Origin: Algiphilus sp022763315 | GTDB lineage: Bacteria; Pseudomonadota; Gammaproteobacteria; Nevskiales; Nevskiaceae | Strand: one strand, 5' to 3' | DNA: 64,000 bases | Assembly (NCBI RefSeq): GCF_965249985.1 | Contig: NZ_OZ252280.1 | Shown: positions 28,090-36,783 of the stretch, piece by piece | Layout: each line of letters starts with the position of its first letter | How positions within the stretch are numbered: the stretch's first letter is position 1 | Position numbers and translations under genes: made by a program | Notes under the pieces: model-generated | Seen by the model: only the letters and a program-made list of their open reading frames with translations | Databases searched by the model: none | Told to the model about the DNA's origin: nothing

Positions 28090-30399
28090 GTGACCGCGTC
28101 TTCCCATCTTCGATTCATCGGCCGCATCGCCACGGTTCCCGCCACCAGCGGCAGCGTCATCGTCGAGGCGGGCGCAGGCGGCCCGCGCTACCGGCTGAGC
28201 GAGGCGGAGTATCAACTGGCGCAGCTCTTTGACGGCGAGCGTGACCGTGCCGCGCGCATGGAGGCGGCCGGTGACCGTGAAGGCGATGCCATCATCGACC
28301 GCCTTGCCCTTGAACTCTCCGAAGCCGGCTTGCTCGAAGCCGGGCGCGAGGAACCGCTGCCCGTTCCGCCGCAATTGACCGACGATGGAGCGCCGCCCCG
28401 CGGCGCGCCGGAGCAGCACCCGCCTTCCTCCACACCGGGTTCCCTCGCCGCCCCTGGCTTGCCGGGGGACTATGGTTCGGCGGCCAGCCGCGAGCGTGGG
28501 GGCACTGCAGGTGGCTTTGCGGTCCCGATCGGCCCGCTGCGCCACCTCGGCCGTCTGATCAATGTCTTCGTGGCTCAACCTGCGCTGCGCTGGCTGCTGT
28601 GGCTGCTGGCCATCGCCGCCGCCGGCGCGTTGTGGCATCTGCGCGATGACGCCGCGCTGCATATCACGGGCATCCTGTCACCGTACTGGCTGGCGCTGGT
28701 CGGTCTCCCCGCGGCTCTCGCCATCAATCTGCTGTCGACTTCGGCCCGGGCTGCGGCCATCGAAACCTGGACTCCCGAAGGCGCCACTGTACGGCTGCGC
28801 TTTGCGCTCGGCTTCCTCCCGCATCTTCACGTCGACACCGAAGGCCCCGCCGAACGGGCGGACCTTGGTGCCCGCCTGCGGATTCTCGGATCCAGCCTGC
28901 AGAGCGGCGTGCTGCTCTTTGTCGTTGGTGTCGGCGGCTGGCTGATGCTGCGCGGCACCGGCGAGTTGCTGGCGAGCTATCTGCTCGCCTTCGGTTTGAT
29001 CGCGGCAGTCGGCACCTTGTTGCGCGCCAATCCGCTGGTGCCACGCGAGGGGTACCTGCTGCTGGCTCATCGCCTGGGTGTTCCCGACCTGCGCGACCAG
29101 GCGTGGATGTCCATCTTCGGTTGGGACCGTCCGTGGGCGCGGACGGCGCCGCCCCCACGTCGCGCGCTGCGCATCTTCGCCGTGCTGGCCGTGCTCTATG
29201 TGGTGACGGTGATCGTGCTCATCCTTGCCTTTCCGGCACGCTGGCTGGGCATGGTCTGGGGCGGTGTCGGCGTGGCGGTTGTGCTCGCGGCGCTGCTGCT
29301 GGTCTCGGTGGCCCAGATCCGGCGCGTGCGCTCGCAGCGACGCGTGCTGGCCGGCACCTGGGGTCACAAGGGCCCTTCCGGCCCGCCCAGCAGGCGCACC
29401 ATGGGCTGGTTGGCGGTGATCGCGCTGGTCATGGTGCTGCCCTACCGCTACGACGCCAGTGGCCATCTCACCGTGCTCCCGGCCGAGCGGGCGCAAGTGC
29501 ACGCCCTGGCCTCCGGCGACATCCGCGAGGTCTTCGTGGCCGAGGGGGATCAGGTCGAAAGCGGCGACGAGCTGGTGCGGCTGTACGATGCGGCGCAGCG
29601 CGCCGAAGTCGCCACGGCCAAGGCAGAGGTCAGCCGCCTCGAAGCCCAGCTGGCGCTGGAGCAGGCCGGTGCGCGGGCCGAGTCCATCGCCCTGGCGGAG
29701 CAGCGTGTGGTGACGTCGCGGGCGCGCCTGAAGGCGGCTGCCAATGAGGCAGAGCGCGCCGAGGCCGCCTACCGGCGCAAGGGGATCTCGGCACAGGACT
29801 ACGAACGCGCCATCAACACCGCCCAGGTGCGGCGTGAGGAGCTGAAGGAGGCTGAACGCCAGCTCGAAGTCACCCAGGGCGGTATCCGTCCGGAGCGGCT
29901 CGAAGCCTTGCAGGCGCAGCTCGAAGCGCAGCGGGCGGAACTGGATTTTCACGAGCAACGATTGCAGGACACGCGCCTGCGCGCGCCGATCAGCGGCACC
30001 GTCATCTCCGATGAGTTGCGCTACGCGCGCGGCCAGTTCCTCGACGTGGGCGATCGCATCGCCACCATCGAACAACAGGGCCGCATGCTGGCCCGGCTGG
30101 AAGTGCCCGAAGCGCAGATCGCCATCGTCGAGCAGGGCGCGGAAGCGCGCGTGCGTGTCTGGACAGCGCCCACGGAAGTGCTGCCGGCACGTGTGGTGTC
30201 GATTGCGCCCAGCGCCGAGGAAGCGCCGTACGGCCGGATCGTGCGGGTTCTGCTCGAGGTTGAGGATCCCGGCCATCAACTGCGCTCGGAAATGACCGGA
30301 CGCGGCAAGGTTAACGGCGTCTATGAGCCGGTCATCGTGGTGTTCACCAAGGCCATCGTCCGCTTCGTGCTGGTGGAAGTCTGGTCCTGGCTGCCGTGA
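28090..30399 (+). CDS. HlyD-like adaptor fused to degenerate M50/site-2-protease-like domain
   Basis: A 769-residue protein. Residues 1-75 form a small winged or PqqD-like domain, and 75-150 a Pro/Gly-rich linker. Residues about 155-450 are a polytopic membrane region resembling the M50-peptidase part of peptidase-HlyD fusion proteins: it keeps the NPLVPREGYLLLAHRLGVPDLRDQAW motif (N314), but the HExxH zinc site is replaced by a segment near NLLSTSARAAA (about 213-223) and the usual DG is EG. Residues 450-760 are a periplasmic adaptor: a lipoyl/barrel-sandwich half (ALASGDIREVFVAEGDQVESGDELV), a long coiled-coil (about 495-640), and the second half LRAPISGTVISDELRYARGQFLDVGD. The start is GTG. 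It is coupled to the next gene by a GTGA overlap. The most likely role is a TolC partner in export, with a protease fold that has lost catalysis. Confidence 0.82.
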   Translation: MTASSHLRFIGRIATVPATSGSVIVEAGAGGPRYRLSEAEYQLAQLFDGERDRAARMEAAGDREGDAIIDRLALELSEAGLLEAGREEPLPVPPQLTDDGAPPRGAPEQHPPSSTPGSLAAPGLPGDYGSAASRERGGTAGGFAVPIGPLRHLGRLINVFVAQPALRWLLWLLAIAAAGALWHLRDDAALHITGILSPYWLALVGLPAALAINLLSTSARAAAIETWTPEGATVRLRFALGFLPHLHVDTEGPAERADLGARLRILGSSLQSGVLLFVVGVGGWLMLRGTGELLASYLLAFGLIAAVGTLLRANPLVPREGYLLLAHRLGVPDLRDQAWMSIFGWDRPWARTAPPPRRALRIFAVLAVLYVVTVIVLILAFPARWLGMVWGGVGVAVVLAALLLVSVAQIRRVRSQRRVLAGTWGHKGPSGPPSRRTMGWLAVIALVMVLPYRYDASGHLTVLPAERAQVHALASGDIREVFVAEGDQVESGDELVRLYDAAQRAEVATAKAEVSRLEAQLALEQAGARAESIALAEQRVVTSRARLKAAANEAERAEAAYRRKGISAQDYERAINTAQVRREELKEAERQLEVTQGGIRPERLEALQAQLEAQRAELDFHEQRLQDTRLRAPISGTVISDELRYARGQFLDVGDRIATIEQQGRMLARLEVPEAQIAIVEQGAEARVRVWTAPTEVLPARVVSIAPSAEEAPYGRIVRVLLEVEDPGHQLRSEMTGRGKVNGVYEPVIVVFTKAIVRFVLVEVWSWLP

Positions 30400-31877
30400 T
30401 TCCGGAGGCGACACCGCTACAACAGGGGCACTTCCGCCTGACGGCGCCGAGCGGCTTCGGCGACGGTCTGAATCACTATGGTCACAGCATGGCCTGGTTC
30501 CGCGGCAAGCTGTTCGTGGGCACCACCCGCGGCGCGATGCAGATGAACAAGACCAATATGCCGCGCCCGGATCTGAAGCCATGGCCGGTGGACTGTCCCA
30601 ATGACATCTACGAGGTCGACCGCCACGCGGAAATCTGGTGCTACGACCCGGCGACACGCGGCTGGACCCGTGTCTATCGCGCCCCGGAGGTATCTGGGCG
30701 CAATGGCCGCATGGTGCCGCGCTACATCGGCTACCGGGGCATGGCGGTATTCCAGGGCGCCTCGGATGATCAGGCCTGCCTGTATGTCTCCACCTGGGCG
30801 CCCGCCGCCACCGACCCGCCCGAGATTCTGCGATCGGAGGACGGACAGCATTTCGCCCCGGCCGCCCGACCGCCCTTCTCCGATTTCGTGCGCAGCTTTC
30901 GAACACTGCAGCCCTATCGCGGGCGCATCCACACCAGTCCGACGAGTTCACGCAACATCCATGATCCGGAGCAGCGCGCGCAGGACAGCGTCGGCAGCGA
31001 CGCCACCATCTACGCGACGCACGACATCCTCAGTCAGGACTGGCGACCGGCCAACGAAGCCGGCTTTGGCAGTCCGGCCAACCTCACCATTTTCGAGATG
31101 GCCGAGTTCGCCGGTCGTTTGTACGCAGCCACCGTCAATCCGCAGGGATTCGAGTTGTGGCGTACCGAAGACGATGGTGTGGGCGAACCTCCCTATCGCT
31201 GGAAACGTGTGCTGCACCATGGCGCCGGCCGCGGTCCTTACAACGAAGTTGGCGCCAGCCTGTGCGTCTTCAACGGTGCGCTCTATGTGGGCACCGGCGT
31301 ACTCAACGGTGGCTTCCACCGCAATCTGCGCATCGGGCCCGCAGCGGCTGAAGTCCTGCGCGTCTGGCCTGATGATTCCTGGGAGCTACTGGTCGGCCAC
31401 AGCCGCGTAACCCCGGACGGCATCCGCTACCCCCTGTCCGGGCTCTCGCCCGGTTTCGACAATCTCTTCCAGGGATACGTCTGGCGGATGTGCGTGCACG
31501 ACGGTTGGCTCTACGTCGGCACCTTCTGCTGGGCCAACATGCTTCCCTACCTGCCGGTCCATGTCTGGCCCGAGGACGTCATGGTCATGATCCGCCGCTG
31601 GGGCATGGACCGACTTGCCTATCAGCATGGCGGCAGCGAGCTCTGGTGCACGCGCGATGGCATTCGCTGGCAGCGCGCCGTGCGCAACGGCTTCGATAAC
31701 CCCTATAACTGGGGCATACGCAACATGATGTCGACACCCCACGGCCTGTTCGTTGCCACGGCCAACCCATTTGGCCCCACGGTGGCGCAGCGCCGAGAGG
31801 GCGAATGGCGCTATCTGCCCAATCCCCGCGGTGGCACCGAAGTCTGGCTCGGGAACGCCGTCGCGGGCGCGGCATGA
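30396..31877 (+). CDS. unknown protein with beta-propeller-like repeats
   Basis: A 493-residue protein with no signal peptide. Recurrent short segments of the type 'xxGxLYVGT' and 'WRxxDDG' appear: FRGKLFVGTTRG, FAGRLYAATVN, FNGALYVGTGVLNGG, HDGWLYVGTFCW, TPHGLFVATAN, each followed by aromatic and charged residues as in propeller blades. Between them are WRTEDDG- and WCTRDGIRW-type turns. I do not recognise a named family. The GTG start overlaps the adaptor gene and its stop overlaps the next gene, so it is tightly embedded in the operon. A scaffold or glycan/lipid-binding role is possible but not shown. Confidence 0.55.
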   Translation: MIPEATPLQQGHFRLTAPSGFGDGLNHYGHSMAWFRGKLFVGTTRGAMQMNKTNMPRPDLKPWPVDCPNDIYEVDRHAEIWCYDPATRGWTRVYRAPEVSGRNGRMVPRYIGYRGMAVFQGASDDQACLYVSTWAPAATDPPEILRSEDGQHFAPAARPPFSDFVRSFRTLQPYRGRIHTSPTSSRNIHDPEQRAQDSVGSDATIYATHDILSQDWRPANEAGFGSPANLTIFEMAEFAGRLYAATVNPQGFELWRTEDDGVGEPPYRWKRVLHHGAGRGPYNEVGASLCVFNGALYVGTGVLNGGFHRNLRIGPAAAEVLRVWPDDSWELLVGHSRVTPDGIRYPLSGLSPGFDNLFQGYVWRMCVHDGWLYVGTFCWANMLPYLPVHVWPEDVMVMIRRWGMDRLAYQHGGSELWCTRDGIRWQRAVRNGFDNPYNWGIRNMMSTPHGLFVATANPFGPTVAQRREGEWRYLPNPRGGTEVWLGNAVAGAA

Positions 31878-32752
31878 CGCCGACCCCGCTGCTGCTGTTC
31901 GCCCCACCCGGTGGCGACATCGCCTGGGCCGCGGCTAGTATCGGCCACTGTGCCGGCATGCTGGCGCTGCCGGAACTGCGCCTGGGCTCGGCGGCTACCG
32001 TGGACGAGGTGTTGGCGCTGCACGCGCGTGCCGAGGACCGCGCCGGTGATGGTCTGCTGCGTACTGTGGCTCAGCTGCGCTTCGGCGCGCAGCAGCCTGA
32101 CACCATCGACGCCGCCGCCCATTGGCTGCAGCGGCGTGCGGAATGGACGATCGCCCAGTTGCTCGACTGGCTACTCAGCCATGCCAACGGTCGTCACCTC
32201 GTCTTTCATGAGCCCCACGACGCGCTGCGCATTGATGCCATCGAGGGTCTGTTGCGCGCCCTGCCGGATGCACTGGTGGTCCAGTTGGTCGAAGCCGTTC
32301 CGCAGTTCAGCGCGCACGTCCACCACGAACTGCAGGGCCGTCTCTTCATACCGCCCGAGGCGCAGCATCACGCCGACCGGTATCCGGTGCTCGCCCCTTC
32401 GTTGATGTGGTTTCGCGTGCACGACACGCTGCTACGTGTGCAACAAAGCAACCCCGATGTGCGCTGGCGTCGGCTGCGAAGCGATTTCCTGCGGGACCGC
32501 CCACACCGGGTCCTCCCACCTTTGCTGGCGGAGATCGCAGCGCGAACGACAGCCGGTGATTCGGGAGTCTTGCCCTTCGCCATGCCGGGTCCGCCCAATG
32601 CGCCGCTGGGCGACGATGTCCGCTTTCTACGCACCCCAGGGCATTGGCCGGAGCCGGAAGCCGTTCCGGCCGACCCCGGCCTTGACCATCCCGACCTGCT
32701 GGCACTGGCCGAGCGCCTGGGTGTCCCGCTGCCTCAAGGAGCACTGTCATGA
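31874..32752 (+). CDS. degenerate sulfotransferase-like protein
   Basis: A 292-residue protein with the general layout of bacterial sulfotransferases. The N-terminal strand-loop LLLFAPPGGDIAWAAASI sits where PAPS 5'-phosphate is bound, but the G/S-x-x-R-S/T of the P-loop is missing. A middle segment LVFHEPHDALRIDAIEGLLRALPDALVVQLV matches the '..K.P.HA..L..L...FPDA..I...RDP' region, but the basic RDP part is replaced by VEAVPQF. The C-terminal part (VRWRRLRSDFLRDRPHRVLPPLLAEI, then DHPDLLALAERLGV) follows sulfotransferase order. It is therefore probably a member that has lost or altered PAPS binding. The start overlaps the upstream stop (ATGA) and it ends four bases into the CoA-transferase gene. 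Assignment by pattern only. Confidence 0.5.
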   Translation: MTPTPLLLFAPPGGDIAWAAASIGHCAGMLALPELRLGSAATVDEVLALHARAEDRAGDGLLRTVAQLRFGAQQPDTIDAAAHWLQRRAEWTIAQLLDWLLSHANGRHLVFHEPHDALRIDAIEGLLRALPDALVVQLVEAVPQFSAHVHHELQGRLFIPPEAQHHADRYPVLAPSLMWFRVHDTLLRVQQSNPDVRWRRLRSDFLRDRPHRVLPPLLAEIAARTTAGDSGVLPFAMPGPPNAPLGDDVRFLRTPGHWPEPEAVPADPGLDHPDLLALAERLGVPLPQGALS

Positions 32753-35022
32753 CCGCACTCACCAGTCTTCGCGTTATTGAGTTGGGAGGCGACGTGGCCA
32801 GCGCCTACTGCGCCAAATTGCTGGCGGGATTTGGCGCTGAGGTACTACGCATCGAGCACCCCAGCAGCCGGCGCAGTGGACCTCTGGCCCCGGCCGATGG
32901 CGACAGCGCCGACTGGCTCGACACCGGCAAGCAGCGCATCGAATGCGATGACGACGCACTGCGCGCCTTATGCACCAGTGCCGACCTGATCATCGACGGG
33001 CTGGGCGCCGGTGGTCTTGAGGCGCTCGGCGTCGATACCGCTCTGGAGCAGCAGGCGGCCGCCGGTCGCATCCTGCTACGCATTGCTCCCTTCGGTCTGC
33101 ATGGCCCCCTGGCGACGGCCCCGGCGTCGGATATCACGCTGTACGCCGCGTCCGGCCTCATGCAGTCCACCGGCCGAGGCGACCGGGAACCCCTCAATGC
33201 CGGTTTCCCGCTCGTACAGCTTGGCGCCGGTCTGCGCGCCTGTTGTGCGGTCTTGATCGCACTGCATCGGCGCGCCGGCGACGGGAAGGGAGATGTCATC
33301 GAAGTGTCGATGCAGGAAACGGCATTGGACACCTACGAGATTGCGCTGATCCAATATCTCCGCAGCGGCAAGGTAGCGCGGCGAAACGGCGACGAACACG
33401 ACTTGGTGCCCTGGCGCACCTTCCGCTGCCGCGATGGCTGGGCGACGGTGGTCGGTGGTCCCATGCGCAACTGGCAAAAGGCCTGCACGCTGTTCGAGGA
33501 TGCGGAACTCGCGTCGTCGCGGCTGGCCCACATGGGCGATCGCATCGCCCACCGCGACGAGGTCTATACGCGCATGCAGCCCTGGCTGTCGCGCACCGAC
33601 AAGAGAGCGGTCTTCCACCTGGGCCAGCAAGCGGGTCTGGCATGGACGTATCTGGCTTCACTGGAAGAGGCCGCCAGTGACCCTCAGTTCGAGGCACGGG
33701 CCTTTTTCGCCGAAGCGGCTTCCGACGACGCACATGACAGAGGCCGCATGCCCGGCGCGCCGTTCCGCCCGGCGCGCAGCCCGTGGCGTCAGCTTGCCGC
33801 GCCGCGGCATTCCCGTCCCGGTGCCGAGGTGGCGGGCGCAGCATCCACCCGCTGGCGCGGCAATGCCGCGACCAACGAGCAACCGCTGGCAGGCATCACC
33901 GTGCTGGATTTCACCCACGACTGGGCCGGCCCGCACGCCGCGCGACTGCTTGCGGATTACGGCGCCCAGGTCATCAAGATTGAATATCCAGCACGACTGG
34001 ATGGCATGCGCGGGGGCTACAAAGCGCGCATCAACCAGTACCCCCGGGTGCATCAGCTGCACCGCAACAAGCAATCCATCACCCTCGACTTGCGTATCCC
34101 CGAGCACCGCGCAGCCTGTCACCGCCTGGTCGCACAGGCCGACATTCTGCTGGACAACTCCCGCCCCGGCGTCATGGCGCGGAAAGGACTTGCACCAGAG
34201 ACGCTTCGCCAGCTGAATCCCCGACTGATCGCGGTGTCGCTGTCGGCCTTCGGGGCAACAGGACCCTATGCCGCCTATGCGGGCTATGGCGGTAGCATCG
34301 AATCGATCAGCGGCCTGCAGGAGCTCACGGCCTACGTCGACGATGACAAGCGCTTTCGTGTGCGCGAACTGGACGTACTCAATGGCGTCTTTGGCACGCT
34401 CGCCGCCCTGCTGGCGCTGGTTCAGCGCGACGACGATGGAGAGGGACAATGGGTCGACGTTGCTGAAACCGAAACCACAGCCTGGCTGATCGGCGAGCAC
34501 TTCCTGCGCTACTTCCGTCACGGCAGCCAACCGCAGCCCCAGGGCAATGGCGATGCCCGCTTCGCCTTACAGGACTGCTTTGCCTGCGCGGGGGAAGACC
34601 AATGGCTGACCCTGACTGCTGCCGATGAGGCACAGGTCCGCCAGCTGCGTGCCCTAGTGGGCGGACACGACCGCTTGCACGAGGATGTGGCGCGCTGGTG
34701 CGCCAGCCGCGACGCGCAACAGGCGGAGCAACAACTGCATGCCGTCGGCATCGCCGCCGCCCACGTGCGTAGCGCCGCCGCATTGGCGAACGACGCGCAC
34801 CTGCAAGAACGTACCTGGTGGCTGGATCTGGAAGGTGAGCGCTTCCCTGGGCTGCCATTCCGTTTGGGCCGTGGGGGTGGCGTGCTGCACCGGCGCGGCC
34901 CGGATCTAGGCGCCGACAACGCCGCCGTGCTCCCCGCAGTCGGTCTGCCGCCGGAACAATGGCCTGATCTGTCACCGCAGGCCCTTGGTACCGCCTATGA
35001 CAATGAAACGGAGCCGAGCTGA
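32749..35022 (+). CDS. double-domain CaiB/BaiF (family III) CoA transferase
   Basis: A 757-residue protein with two tandem family III CoA-transferase domains. Domain 1 (about 1-370) begins LRVIELGGDVASAYCAKLLAGFGAEVLRIEHP. Domain 2 (about 385-757) begins GITVLDFTHDWAGPHAARLLADYGAQVIKIEYP. The catalytic aspartate is present in domain 2 (Asp542 in VRELDVLNGVFGTLAALLAL), while domain 1 has Gln157 at the matching place (LVQLGAGLRACCAVLIAL). Most relatives are single-domain interlocked dimers; the DMSP enzyme DddD is also a fused pair that uses one active aspartate. AAGGAG lies eight bases before the ATG. It is the last gene of the rightward operon and converges with the acyltransferase gene 18 bases away. 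It would activate or transfer a cluster-specific acid; the substrate is unknown. Confidence 0.88.
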   Translation: MTALTSLRVIELGGDVASAYCAKLLAGFGAEVLRIEHPSSRRSGPLAPADGDSADWLDTGKQRIECDDDALRALCTSADLIIDGLGAGGLEALGVDTALEQQAAAGRILLRIAPFGLHGPLATAPASDITLYAASGLMQSTGRGDREPLNAGFPLVQLGAGLRACCAVLIALHRRAGDGKGDVIEVSMQETALDTYEIALIQYLRSGKVARRNGDEHDLVPWRTFRCRDGWATVVGGPMRNWQKACTLFEDAELASSRLAHMGDRIAHRDEVYTRMQPWLSRTDKRAVFHLGQQAGLAWTYLASLEEAASDPQFEARAFFAEAASDDAHDRGRMPGAPFRPARSPWRQLAAPRHSRPGAEVAGAASTRWRGNAATNEQPLAGITVLDFTHDWAGPHAARLLADYGAQVIKIEYPARLDGMRGGYKARINQYPRVHQLHRNKQSITLDLRIPEHRAACHRLVAQADILLDNSRPGVMARKGLAPETLRQLNPRLIAVSLSAFGATGPYAAYAGYGGSIESISGLQELTAYVDDDKRFRVRELDVLNGVFGTLAALLALVQRDDDGEGQWVDVAETETTAWLIGEHFLRYFRHGSQPQPQGNGDARFALQDCFACAGEDQWLTLTAADEAQVRQLRALVGGHDRLHEDVARWCASRDAQQAEQQLHAVGIAAAHVRSAAALANDAHLQERTWWLDLEGERFPGLPFRLGRGGGVLHRRGPDLGADNAAVLPAVGLPPEQWPDLSPQALGTAYDNETEPS

Positions 35023-35040
35023 GCGGGTCGATCCGCGCCG

Positions 35041-35853
35041 CTACGCCTGGCTCCCCTGCGGCTCCTTCTGCACGGCCGCGACAGCAAAGCCATCTACGCC
35101 GGGTGTCACCCGCAACTGCGGTAGCGCCAAGGGCGCCAAGCGACCAGCCGCCAGCGCCTCTTCCAGATAAGCCGTGGTGCCCTCCGCGTCACGAAAATCG
35201 ACCTCGTGCTTGTGCGGGGCAAGATCGTATTGCCACCACTGCAACGCCAACAGGCGCTCGATGAGCGCGTCGTCGAAGCGCATGCGCTTCACGGTGGCGG
35301 GTATGCCGGCGGCGATCGCATACGGCGGTACATCGCGGTTGACGACGCTCCCCGCACCGATGATGGCGCCATCCCCAATGCGGACACCGCGCCGCACAAT
35401 CACGCCGGCCCCAATCCACACCTCGTGGCCAATAGCGGTCGTCAGCGGCACGCCATCGGTGTAGCGGTAGGATTCGCTGTCGTCCGGCCCAAGCCGCGCG
35501 AAATCAGCGTCGTCGTAGAGCGAGGGAAACTCTTCGGGGCGGGTGAAGCCGAAGGGGTGCGTTGTGAACCAGTCGCGCGGATGATCCGGAGCACCGATGA
35601 TGGTTGATTCGGCGCACTGAAAATAGCGCCCGGTGTGGACACGATAGAGGCTGGAACTGCCACGACCGTTCACGTAGCTGAACGCGCCGAAGCGGCAGTG
35701 CCGAATATGGCGCGGGCTGAACAGCCAGAGCGGGCGCTCGAACTCCAGGTGACCGGCGATACCGTTGCCGTCGCCGGCGTGGAGCCCGAAATCGCGCAGC
35801 TGCGCCACCGACAGTCCGTGCGCCGGCGTCACCTTGTCGAGCGATGCCTCCAT
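35041..35853 (-). CDS. hexapeptide-repeat O-acyltransferase
   Basis: A 270-residue left-handed beta-helix acetyl/acyltransferase of the xenobiotic (CatB/Vat) type. The hexapeptide coil is clear in IGHEVWIGAGVIVRRGVRIGDGAIIGAGSVVNRDVPPYAIAAGIPA. The expected active-site histidine is in the DHPRDWFTTHPF stretch. The C-terminal helix contains LLALQWWQYDL. It is the last gene of the leftward operon (26 bases after the methyltransferase). It could acylate a hydroxyl of the megasynthase product; that is inference from position. Confidence 0.85.
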   Translation of the reverse strand: MEASLDKVTPAHGLSVAQLRDFGLHAGDGNGIAGHLEFERPLWLFSPRHIRHCRFGAFSYVNGRGSSSLYRVHTGRYFQCAESTIIGAPDHPRDWFTTHPFGFTRPEEFPSLYDDADFARLGPDDSESYRYTDGVPLTTAIGHEVWIGAGVIVRRGVRIGDGAIIGAGSVVNRDVPPYAIAAGIPATVKRMRFDDALIERLLALQWWQYDLAPHKHEVDFRDAEGTTAYLEEALAAGRLAPLALPQLRVTPGVDGFAVAAVQKEPQGSQA

Positions 35854-35879
35854 CGCGCTACGCGCTCCTGCGCCCTGCT

Positions 35880-36740
35880 TCAGGCCGTTGCAGGCTTGCG
35901 GGCGCTGACCAGCACGTAGTCCTCACCGGCGTCCACATAGAATTGCAGCCGTCCGCACACGCCTTCGAGGGCCGCGCGTCGCTCGCCTTCCGCCTGTTCC
36001 GCATAGCGGCGCAGCGCCGAGATGAAGGGGATACGGGTTTGCTCAAGGATGGATTCGACGCGCACCTCCTCGAACCCGATATCGCGCAGGATTCGGCTGT
36101 ACGCATCTGCATCGTAGGCGTTCACGGGCATGTCCAGATACTGCCCGCTTAGCAAGGCGCGATTGCCGCGCATATAGCTGCGGGGGTCGACGCCGCGCTT
36201 GGGGATCATGTCGGTCAAGGCAAGCCGGCCACCCGGCGTCAAGACGCGGAAGGCTTCCGCCAGGAAGGTCGCGCGCGTGTCAAAGTGAAAGGCGCATTCC
36301 ACCGACACCACCGTGTTGAAGCTGCCGTCTGCGAAGTCCAGCGCAGTGGCATCTCCTAGCTGCAGACGAATGCTGTCGGCGAAACCGCATTGTGCGACGT
36401 AGTCGCGCCCCGTTTCGATACGCACGTCCGTGACATCGATGCCGATCACGCTTTGCGGCTTATGGCTGCGCGCGAAGACCACCGGCCCGGCGCCGTAGCC
36501 GCAGCCCACATCGAGCACGTGCGACGAAGGCCCCATTTGCGCAGTGCTAGCCACCAGACGCGTCAACGCCTCGGCGGCGCCTTCAATGCTTTGATTCGGC
36601 TCGACCCAGTAGCCGTAGTTGGCAAAGGGCTGTTCGCCGAAGAGATCCCCCCGCGCAGTATGTCGCGCCCTGTAGTGCGCGATCACCGCCTCGCGTGATG
36701 CGTTGTTTGCTGGGCTATCGTCGGTCGTTGAAACGGGCAT
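35880..36740 (-). CDS. SAM-dependent methyltransferase
   Basis: A 286-residue class I methyltransferase. SAM motif I is VLDVGCGYGAGPVVFA; motif II region VIGIDVTDVRIETGRDYVAQCG; post-I LQLGDATALDFADGSFNTVVSVECAFHF; then FRVLTPGGRLALTDM. The long N-terminal helix with YRARHTARGDLFGEQPFANYGYW resembles sterol/tocopherol-type and polyketide O- or C-methyltransferases. It lies in the megasynthase operon and so probably tailors the product. Confidence 0.86.
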   Translation of the reverse strand: MPVSTTDDSPANNASREAVIAHYRARHTARGDLFGEQPFANYGYWVEPNQSIEGAAEALTRLVASTAQMGPSSHVLDVGCGYGAGPVVFARSHKPQSVIGIDVTDVRIETGRDYVAQCGFADSIRLQLGDATALDFADGSFNTVVSVECAFHFDTRATFLAEAFRVLTPGGRLALTDMIPKRGVDPRSYMRGNRALLSGQYLDMPVNAYDADAYSRILRDIGFEEVRVESILEQTRIPFISALRRYAEQAEGERRAALEGVCGRLQFYVDAGEDYVLVSARKPATA

Positions 36741-36783
36741 CGTGCTCCCCTAAGTGCTCTTGTCTTTCGGCCCCGCTGTCGCC

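Noticed and set aside
28678..30951. 757-codon frame antisense to the adaptor gene
   Set aside because: No domain, no ribosome-binding site; the sense strand encodes clear HlyD motifs.
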